Source: an uncultured Clostridia bacterium (GTDB lineage Bacteria; Bacillota; Clostridia; Christensenellales; CAG-138). Taken from it: 8,003 nt of DNA. Shown here in pieces: positions 1 to 6,041 of this stretch. Both the position numbers and the translations under genes were made by a program. The notes under the pieces were generated by a model. That model ran no database searches, was not told the origin of the DNA, and was given only the letters and a program-made list of their open reading frames with translations. Location: contig CAMHDC010000046.1 of NCBI GenBank assembly GCA_946183765.1, positions 1-8,003 of the forward strand. Direction: 5' to 3'. The stretch's first letter is position 1, and every line of letters starts with the position of its first letter.

Positions 1-1576
<1,576 letters not shown>

Positions 1577-1587
1577 ACAGTACCCTA

Positions 1588-2118
1588 CTATTCCTCTTCC
1601 TTCAGCTTGTCGTAGATGATGTCGTACAATTCTGCGCTGCGCTGCTGCCAGTTTTTCCGAAGGGCCAGGGATTCTTCCAGGGAAGCAACGGTGAGGTCGA
1701 TCTCCAGCAGCACCCGTTCGCCCTCCAGAGCCTTGAGCCGTACCAGCATGCCGCCGTCGGGCAGAGGTTCGTCGGAGGAGACCAGCTCCCGCTCCTGCCG
1801 GAATTGCGGGGCGAAGCGCTTAAGATACTCTTCGATGCTCGTGCGCAGGGAATAGGTGAGGCCCCGTTCGAACATGCCGAGGGTCATCTTGCCCTGCTCC
1901 GTCAGATAGGCGCAGGCGCCGAAGGGGCGGCGCTCATAGACGATATCTCCGTTTTGCTCCAGATCGCCCACCACGTCATGGAAGGAGAACCAGTTCATAC
2001 CGGTGCATTCAAAGGCGCATTGATAGAACTGCTGCTCTGTCAGCTCCGCTTTAGCGGCGCTCAAGATATACAGCAGCTGCACCTTTTCTTTCGGAAGGCC
2101 ATCGAGAAAATTCGGCAT
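1588..2118 (-). CDS. DUF4364 family protein, winged-helix-like
   Basis: A 176-residue soluble protein without signal peptide or membrane segments. Its N-terminal sequence (LPKEKVQLLYIL, LTEQQFYQCAF, MNWFSFHDVVGDLEQNGDI) and the following beta-hairpin-like segment (VYERRPFGACAYLTEQGKMTL) read as a winged-helix fold. The C-terminal half is a beta-rich region (LVRLKALEGERVLLEIDLTV) ending in a charged helix. Length and layout fit DUF4364, a Firmicutes family of unknown function, which I recognise by pattern rather than by search. A DNA- or nucleic-acid-binding regulatory role is inference from the fold only. The ATG at 2118 has a plausible Shine-Dalgarno (TAAGGA, about 7 bases upstream on the minus strand). 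It is the first gene of an operon with pcrA, 11 bp downstream. A perfect dyad over its own promoter could be an autoregulatory site, but nothing in the sequence proves that. Confidence 0.75.
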   Translation of the reverse strand: MPNFLDGLPKEKVQLLYILSAAKAELTEQQFYQCAFECTGMNWFSFHDVVGDLEQNGDIVYERRPFGACAYLTEQGKMTLGMFERGLTYSLRTSIEEYLKRFAPQFRQERELVSSDEPLPDGGMLVRLKALEGERVLLEIDLTVASLEESLALRKNWQQRSAELYDIIYDKLKEEE

Positions 2119-2139
2119 ACCCGTCCTTACCCCCTATTC

Positions 2140-2156
2140 TTTGATACTATATCAAA
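2140..2156. promoter_or_regulatory. Perfect dyad over the -10 box (operator candidate)
   Basis: TTTGATA and TATCAAA form 7-bp perfect arms around a 3-base centre (CTA). The dyad contains the whole -10 hexamer of the DUF4364 promoter. A second 6-bp perfect inverted repeat, TTTGAC/GTCAAA with a 6-base spacer (2167-2184), overlaps the -35 box. The symmetry is seen directly; a repressor role is inference. AT-rich promoter DNA can give short dyads by chance. Confidence 0.4.
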
Positions 2157-2174
2157 AAAGAGAAGGTTTGACAA
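2146..2174 (-). promoter_or_regulatory. Sigma-A-like promoter of the DUF4364-pcrA operon
   Basis: On the minus strand TTGTCA (2174-2169) is followed after exactly 17 bases by TATAGT (2151-2146). The start codon lies about 28 bases further at 2118. Both hexamers are 5/6 matches to the vegetative consensus. Confidence 0.75.
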
Positions 2175-2255
2175 TAGAGTCAAAGGATGAAATGTTGAAA
2201 AAATAACGAAATACCGAGCGATTCGTAAATGTATTTATTGTGTTATATAGGTGGC

Positions 2256-2278
2256 TGGCAGAGCATAGGGGATTCGAA
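2256..2278 (-). repeat. Near-copy of the tRNA-Ala 3' end (T-loop to CCA)
   Basis: Read on the minus strand, this segment matches the last 23 bases of the tRNA-Ala gene (2409-2431) at 21 of 23 positions. An uninterrupted 18-base identity covers 2261-2278 against 2414-2431. It includes the TTCGAA of the T-loop, CCCCT, the acceptor strand with U70, and a terminal CCA. The two differences fall at tRNA positions 72 and 73. No 5' half of a tRNA is attached, so it cannot be a functional tRNA. It is in direct orientation to the real gene, as an attachment-site duplicate or a tRNA-derived element end would be. Confidence 0.8.
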
Positions 2279-2359
2279 TTCGCGCCTGCGGGCTTGGTCG
2301 GGGTGCGGCTCTGAAGCCCCACTGGGGCTTCATTCACTACCGCACCCGTTCGAATCCCC
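2268..2359. repeat. Nested inverted-repeat element, possible structured RNA
   Basis: Three coaxial inverted repeats are visible. The outer one is 11 bp (GGGGATTCGAA 2268-2278 with TTCGAATCCCC 2349-2359). The middle one is 8 bp (GGGTGCGG 2301-2308 with CCGCACCC 2340-2347). The inner one is 9 bp (TGAAGCCCC 2312-2320 with GGGGCTTCA 2324-2332) around a 3-base loop. A 22-base insert on one side (2279-2300) can form a small GCC/GGC hairpin, so a folded RNA would look like a lopsided three-way junction. The element starts inside the tRNA-end copy and stops shortly before the tRNA terminator. From memory, similar sequences recur in clostridial genomes and yield spurious short proteins, but I cannot verify this. 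It could be a REP/MITE-like repeat or a small RNA; the strand is unknown. Confidence 0.65.
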
Positions 2360-2371
2360 CTTATTTCATTT

Positions 2372-2409
2372 AATCAAAAAGGACACCCAACAGGGTGTCC
2401 TTTTTGATT
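2372..2409 (-). terminator. Rho-independent terminator of tRNA-Ala, bidirectional shape
   Basis: A 17-bp perfect stem (2372-2388 with 2393-2409) has a 4-base loop and contains GGACACCC/GGGTGTCC. It is flanked by an A-run and a T-run, so it is symmetrical and could stop transcription on both strands. On the minus strand the stem begins at the last base of the tRNA CCA end and finishes with TTTTTGATT. Confidence 0.85.
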
Positions 2410-2484
2410 GGTGGAGCATAGGGGATTCGAACCCCTGACCTCAACATTGCGAACGTTGCGCGCTACCAACTGTGCTAATGCCCC
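2409..2484 (-). tRNA. tRNA-Ala, anticodon CGC, CCA encoded
   Basis: The 76-base gene folds fully. The acceptor is GGGGCAT/ATGCTCC with the alanine identity pair G3-U70. The D-arm is GCAC/GCGC with an 8-base loop. The anticodon stem is CAACG/TGTTG around loop TTCGCAA. There is a 5-base variable loop, a T-stem AGGGG/CCCCT with loop TTCGAAT, discriminator A, and a genome-encoded CCA. The anticodon CGC reads the alanine codon GCG. One D-stem pair is a mismatch (A12 against C23), which is unusual; the rest of the cloverleaf is sound, so the gene is probably functional. It has its own strong promoter and a terminator directly at its 3' end, so it is a single-gene unit. Confidence 0.95.
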
Positions 2485-2503
2485 TCGAATGAACGCATTA
2501 AGT

Positions 2504-2531
2504 ATTATACACATCCGAGAGAAAAAAGCAA
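2504..2531 (-). promoter_or_regulatory. Promoter of tRNA-Ala(CGC)
   Basis: On the minus strand TTGCTT (2531-2526) and a perfect TATAAT (2509-2504) are separated by 16 bases. The tRNA 5' end follows 19 bases after the -10 box. It lies in the short gap between the IMP dehydrogenase stop and the tRNA. No convincing terminator separates the two genes, so read-through may add to tRNA expression. Confidence 0.75.
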
Positions 2532-2558
2532 GAACTTTTTCAGAGAAAAAACAAGTGC

Positions 2559-4064
2559 TTAGTTCGCGAAGTACCGGCTGTCCTTCTGGAGCACGTCGTG
2601 AGCGCCGCCTTCCACCATGGAAGCGGGGGAGACCAGGGTCAGACGGGCCTTTTCGCGCAGCTCGGGGATGGTGGTAGCGCCGCAGTTGCACATGGTGGAC
2701 CGAACCTTATGGAGGGTGGTCTCCACATTGTTGTGCAAAGGACCGGCGTAGGGCACGTAGGAGTCCACGCCCTCCTCGAAGGTCAGCTTCTTTTCGCCGC
2801 CGCTGTCGTACCGCTGCCAGTTGCGGGCCCGGGCGCTGCCCTCGCCCCAATACTCCTTCATGTAGCTGCCGTTGATGAGCACCTTGTTGGTGGGGCTCTC
2901 GTCGAACCGGGCGAAGTACCGGCCCAGCATGCAGAAGTCCGCGCCCATGGCGAGGGCCAGCGTGACGTGATAATCCTGGACGATGCCGCCGTCGGAGCAC
3001 ACCGGCACATAGATGCCGGTCTTCTTCAGATACTCGTCCCGGGCGGCGGTTACATCCTGTACGGCGGTGGCCTGTCCGCGGCCGATACCTTTAGTCTCAC
3101 GGGTGATGCAGATGCTGCCGCCGCCGATGCCCACCTTCACGAAATCTGCGCCTGCGTCAGCCAGGAAGCGGAACCCGTCGCCGTCCACCACGTTGCCTGC
3201 GCCGATCTTCACGGAGTCGCCGTAGTTCCGGCGGACGAAGTCGATGGTCCGCTGCTGCCATTCGGTGAAGCCTTCGGAGGAGTCGATGCAGAGAATGTCC
3301 GCTCCGGCCTCGATGAGGGCGGGGATGCGTTGCTCGTAGTCACGGGTGTTGACGCCTGCGCCTACCACGTACCGCTTGTGATCATCCAGCAGCTCAAGGG
3401 GGTTGTCCTTGTGGGCGTCGTAGTCCTTGCGGAATACGAAGGCGGACATGTTGCCGTCGCGGGTGATGATGGGCAGGGTGTTCAGCTTGTGCTCCCAGAT
3501 GATGTCGTTGGCTTCCTTGAGGCTCACGCCCTCATAGGCGTAGACAAGGGAGGAGAAGGGGGTCATAAACTCCCGGACGGGGGTATCCAAACTCATGCGG
3601 CTCACCCGATAATCCCGGCTGGTGACCATGCCTACCAGCTTTCCGTCGGGTGTGCCGTCTTCGGTGACGGCGATGGTGGAGTGGCCCGTGCGCTCCTTGA
3701 GGGAGATCACGTCGCCCAGGGTGGAATCGGGGGTCACGTTGGAATCGCTGCGGACGAAGCCGGACTTGCACTTCTTCACCGCCCGGACCATGGCCGCCTG
3801 GCTTTCGATGCTCTGAGACACGAAGATGAAGGACACGCCGCCTTCCCGGGCCAGAGCCGCCGCCAGTTTCTCACCGGATACGGACTGCATCACGGCGGAC
3901 ACCAGGGGGATGTTCATGGTCAGCGCCGGAGCCTCGCCCGCCTTGAACTTGCAGAGCGGCGTCACGAGGGACACGTTCTGCGGGGTGCAGGCGGAGGAGG
4001 AATACCCGGGGACCAGCAGGTATTCGGAGAAGGTGTGGGACGGTTCACTGAAATAATATGCCAT
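2559..4064 (-). CDS. guaB: IMP dehydrogenase, Tritrichomonas-like type
   Basis: Cytosolic enzyme that oxidises IMP to XMP with NAD+, the committed step of GTP synthesis; 501 residues, full length. The catalytic loop is GIGGGSICITR with nucleophile Cys319, where most bacterial enzymes read GIGPGSICTTR. Asp261 (CIDSSEGF), Asp358 (CSDGG), Arg382 (GRYF) and the mobile-flap pair Arg418-Tyr419 (NWQRY) are all present. Two CBS domains lie at roughly residues 105-220 (GKLVGMVTSRDY; LNTLPII). Recalled T. foetus numbering gives the same residue numbers for all these positions, and long stretches such as KGIGRGQATAV and EEGVDSYVPYAG look the same. The ATG at 4064 has a strong AGGAGG site (4070-4075) 5 bases upstream. 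It is monocistronic with its own promoter and a short leader, so there is no room for a riboswitch. Function is certain; subtype rests on remembered sequence. Confidence 0.97.
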   Translation of the reverse strand: MAYYFSEPSHTFSEYLLVPGYSSSACTPQNVSLVTPLCKFKAGEAPALTMNIPLVSAVMQSVSGEKLAAALAREGGVSFIFVSQSIESQAAMVRAVKKCKSGFVRSDSNVTPDSTLGDVISLKERTGHSTIAVTEDGTPDGKLVGMVTSRDYRVSRMSLDTPVREFMTPFSSLVYAYEGVSLKEANDIIWEHKLNTLPIITRDGNMSAFVFRKDYDAHKDNPLELLDDHKRYVVGAGVNTRDYEQRIPALIEAGADILCIDSSEGFTEWQQRTIDFVRRNYGDSVKIGAGNVVDGDGFRFLADAGADFVKVGIGGGSICITRETKGIGRGQATAVQDVTAARDEYLKKTGIYVPVCSDGGIVQDYHVTLALAMGADFCMLGRYFARFDESPTNKVLINGSYMKEYWGEGSARARNWQRYDSGGEKKLTFEEGVDSYVPYAGPLHNNVETTLHKVRSTMCNCGATTIPELREKARLTLVSPASMVEGGAHDVLQKDSRYFAN

Positions 4065-4091
4065 GATGCCCTCCTCAAAATGATTTGACTA

Positions 4092-4120
4092 AGTATACCC
4101 AAAATACACGAAAAAGGCAA
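4092..4120 (-). promoter_or_regulatory. Promoter of the IMP dehydrogenase gene
   Basis: On the minus strand TTGCCT (4120-4115), 17 bases, TATACT (4097-4092). The predicted transcript starts about 20 bases before the ATG, just enough for the ribosome site. It lies in the 71-base gap after the YlbJ-like gene, where only a weak GCAA/TTGC hairpin could stop upstream transcription. Confidence 0.75.
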
Positions 4121-4135
4121 CCATTCTTTGCAAGA

Positions 4136-5164
4136 TTATTTTCGGCAAATCGTTTTCCCGGGCCCGATCATCAGTGAGAGGATACCGATGAACGCGGCGG
4201 AGAGGGCGGAGGAGAGGGCCAGGGCGCTGAGAGAAAGGCTCCGCGTGAGCACCTCCTGACGGCTGGCGAAGGCGGCGGACACGGCGGGGAAGAGAGGGAA
4301 CAGCAGGTAGCATATCAGACCCACCAAAGCGCCGTATAGCATTTTCTTCAGCAGATAGGGAAAGAGCTGCAAATCAGGGAAGCAGCATAAAGTTTGCAAT
4401 GCCAGGGAGAGACCTCCGAAGGCAGCGGTTCCGATCAGAAGGCTCGCTTGTAAACGCAAGGGCATGGCAAGCGCCGCAATGGCCGATGTACCGGCACTGA
4501 CCTCCATGAAACCGGCCAGCGCGGCGGAAGCTGTTTCGCCGGGCAAGATCGGCCGTGTCACGGAAAGCAGGGTGCAGACGAACAGGATGCAACCGCCGAT
4601 GCGCAGCATATCCAGCATGCTCTCCTCGATAACGGCAGCGACTGCATCCGCGAAAGGGACGGCCGGCGCCGGTACGGCTTCGCCGGAGTGATCCAAGGTA
4701 TCGCGATGGAAAAGAATAGGGAAAGAAAGGAGAACGGCGCATCCGTAAATGGAAATGGCCATGGGCTGGAACAGGGCCTTGTTTTTCAAAAGTTCCGATG
4801 CTATGATGGAGAGCAGAAACACCGGGCTGACGCAGTTGACGAGGGGCAGGAGTCGCGAGCCATTCCGGGCGGAAAGACTCCCCTCTTCCATCAGAGCGCA
4901 CAGGAGCTTGGCCCCGTTTGGGGCACCGGATGCCAACGAAAAGCCTATGACGGCGGCCAACCGACCCTTGGGGTGACGGGCGGTGAGACGGAGCAGCCCC
5001 AGCTTTTGCGCCAGTTTCAGACAGATGAAGCTGGGCAGGAGGGATGGGAACACGCTGCTCCACCACAGGGACAGGCCCTGCTTGGCGCCGGAAAGAGCCG
5101 CTGCGGGAGAGAGCAGCAAGGCGATCAGCAGCAGGATCGGTGCGACGGGCAACAGTCGTTTCAT
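4136..5164 (-). CDS. ylbJ: YlbJ-like sporulation integral membrane protein
   Basis: A 342-residue polytopic membrane protein with a hydrophobic N-terminal segment (about residues 4-24) and further membrane segments near 66-80, 106-125, 135-152, 186-202, 215-258, 272-296 and 308-334. Family-like signatures: SLWWSSVFPSLLPSFI (32-47), SGAPNGAK (79-86, corresponding to the usual SGYPxGAK), SPVFLLSII (113-121), GFMEVSAG (218-225) and FGGLSLALQ (249-257). The pattern resembles the duplicated nucleoside-recognition/gate domain of YlbJ, which B. subtilis needs for spore formation. B. subtilis YlbJ is about 400 residues, so this is a shorter form. A stop codon lies two codons before the ATG at 5164, so the start cannot be further upstream. 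No Shine-Dalgarno is visible. A sigma-E-like promoter lies immediately upstream. The neighbouring ylbK- and ylbM-like genes support the assignment. Confidence 0.75.
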   Translation of the reverse strand: MKRLLPVAPILLLIALLLSPAAALSGAKQGLSLWWSSVFPSLLPSFICLKLAQKLGLLRLTARHPKGRLAAVIGFSLASGAPNGAKLLCALMEEGSLSARNGSRLLPLVNCVSPVFLLSIIASELLKNKALFQPMAISIYGCAVLLSFPILFHRDTLDHSGEAVPAPAVPFADAVAAVIEESMLDMLRIGGCILFVCTLLSVTRPILPGETASAALAGFMEVSAGTSAIAALAMPLRLQASLLIGTAAFGGLSLALQTLCCFPDLQLFPYLLKKMLYGALVGLICYLLFPLFPAVSAAFASRQEVLTRSLSLSALALSSALSAAFIGILSLMIGPGKTICRK

Positions 5165-5169
5165 GATTC

Positions 5170-5198
5170 ATTGTATGGATGAAGGAGCGTAAGGATTC
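5170..5198 (-). promoter_or_regulatory. Sigma-E-like promoter at the ylbJ start
   Basis: On the minus strand CATACAAT (5177-5170) is a full match to the Bacillus sigma-E -10 consensus CATACAnT. After a 14-base spacer, GAATCCT (5198-5192) matches the -35 consensus (K-M-A-T-A-T-T) at 5 of 7. Transcription would begin within a base or two of the ylbJ ATG at 5164, implying a leaderless or nearly leaderless message. The -35 box overlaps the ribosome site of the divergent hydrolase gene. Confidence 0.4.
5183..5195 (+). promoter_or_regulatory. Ribosome binding site(s) selecting the GTG start of the patatin-like gene
   Basis: Two purine boxes precede the GTG at 5199: AGGAG (5183-5187, 11-base gap) and AAGGA (5191-5195, 3-base gap). 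An in-frame TAA at 5190-5192 rules out any earlier start, and no in-frame ATG follows before the conserved GSGGARG motif. Confidence 0.6.
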
Positions 5199-6032
5199 GT
5201 GATAAACGGAAAGAAAGTGGGCCTTTGCCTGGGCTCCGGCGGTGCAAGGGGCCTCGCTCATGTGGGCGTGCTCCAGGTACTGGAGGAAAACGGCATCGTA
5301 CCCGATGTCATCTCCGGCTGCAGCGCCGGGGCCATCTTCGGCGCTATATATGCCGCGGGGACCAATCTGTATCTGCTGGAAAAGTATCTGGGCACGGTGG
5401 ACGCCAAGACCATCATCGACTTGGGCATCCCCATTCAGGGCGGGTTTTTGAGCGGCGACAAGATCGAGGAGGTGGTCATGACGCTGACCCATGATCTGTC
5501 CTTCGGTGAGACCAGGATCCCCTTCCTGTGCATCGCCACCGACCTTGTCTCCGGCGAAATGAAAGTATTCCAGGAGGGAAAACTCCATAAGGCCGTACGG
5601 GCCAGCATGTCGGTGCCCGGCGTGTTCACGCCGGTCCTGATCGACGACCATTACTATGTGGACGGAGGCGTCGTCGAGGAGCTGCCGGTGGACGTGCTGC
5701 GGGCGCAGGGCGCAGACGTGGTCATCACCTCCGATCTTGGCATCAAGCGAAACTTCTTCGATCCGGAGCATCCTTCGCCCGTGGACATTCTGCGCCGGTC
5801 CACCGACATCATGCAGGCCAAACTGACCCGCCAGCAGGCGGACAAGGGGGACGTGATCATCCGCCCCGATGCCTCCTTCATGGGGCTGTTGAAGATCAAC
5901 GGCTATGAAGAGAGCGTTTCGGCCGGCCGTTTGAAAGCTACGGAAGCCCTGCCCCATATCCGGGAGCTGCTGGGCATGGATATGCCAGCGTCGGCACAAG
6001 AAAAGGACCTCCCTGCAGGAGGTCAAATGTAG
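5199..6032 (+). CDS. Patatin-like phospholipase/serine hydrolase (YlbK/RssA type)
   Basis: A 277-residue predicted cytosolic serine hydrolase with a Ser-Asp dyad. The oxyanion loop GSGGARG is at residues 12-18, the nucleophile elbow GCSAG at 40-44 (Ser42), and the catalytic Asp in VDGG (Asp155). The segment ASMSVPGVFTPV (135-146) is typical of small bacterial patatins. No signal peptide is seen, so it probably acts on lipids or acyl esters at the inner face of the membrane; the substrate cannot be told. It starts with GTG, since upstream stops exclude an earlier start. It diverges from the ylbJ-like gene with 34 bp between starts and converges on tmcAL. B. subtilis ylbK, next to ylbJ, encodes the same type, so this is likely its ortholog, although here it is on the opposite strand from both neighbours. 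The C-terminal 17 residues look non-conserved and contain a terminator hairpin. Confidence 0.9.
   Translation: MINGKKVGLCLGSGGARGLAHVGVLQVLEENGIVPDVISGCSAGAIFGAIYAAGTNLYLLEKYLGTVDAKTIIDLGIPIQGGFLSGDKIEEVVMTLTHDLSFGETRIPFLCIATDLVSGEMKVFQEGKLHKAVRASMSVPGVFTPVLIDDHYYVDGGVVEELPVDVLRAQGADVVITSDLGIKRNFFDPEHPSPVDILRRSTDIMQAKLTRQQADKGDVIIRPDASFMGLLKINGYEESVSAGRLKATEALPHIRELLGMDMPASAQEKDLPAGGQM
5998..6024 (-). terminator. Terminator of tmcAL, inside the patatin gene
   Basis: On the minus strand GACCTCC (6024-6018), a 5-base loop and GGAGGTC (6012-6006) form a 7-bp stem, followed by CTTTTCTT. It begins 17 bases after the tmcAL stop. It lies wholly within the last codons of the patatin-like gene, where it encodes part of DLPAGGQ. 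Confidence 0.6.
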
Positions 6033-6041
6033 GATCGTGTT

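Noticed and set aside
2196..2223. Weak hairpin with T-run on the minus strand (ACGAAT/ATTTCGT then TTATTTTTT)
   Set aside because: Short AT-rich stem with a bulge; could end a transcript from the palindromic element but there is no sign that one exists.
2229..2438. 69-residue open frame on the plus strand
   Set aside because: It translates the palindromic element, the terminator and the tRNA 3' end; typical of spurious proteins predicted over tRNA regions.
2532..2577. Possible terminator after the IMP dehydrogenase gene
   Set aside because: The only stem (GTACTT/AAGCAC on the minus strand) is 6 bp with an internal mismatch; the T-run after it is good but the hairpin is too weak to call.
2598..4088. 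496-residue open frame on the plus strand
   Set aside because: It lies exactly antisense to the IMP dehydrogenase gene; its low-complexity Val/Gly/Ala-rich product matches no family and arises from GC-rich third codon positions.
4065..4135. Purine riboswitch upstream of IMP dehydrogenase
   Set aside because: The predicted leader is only about 20 bases, too short for a guanine or other riboswitch aptamer.
5166..5180. Near-palindrome ATTCAT-TGT-ATGGAT between ylbJ and the patatin gene
   Set aside because: Only 5 of 6 bp match and it coincides with the sigma-E-like -10 box; no independent support as an operator.
4374..6026. 550-residue open frame on the minus strand
   Set aside because: It runs antisense through the patatin-like gene and then out of frame through the ylbJ-like gene; a shadow spanning two real genes.
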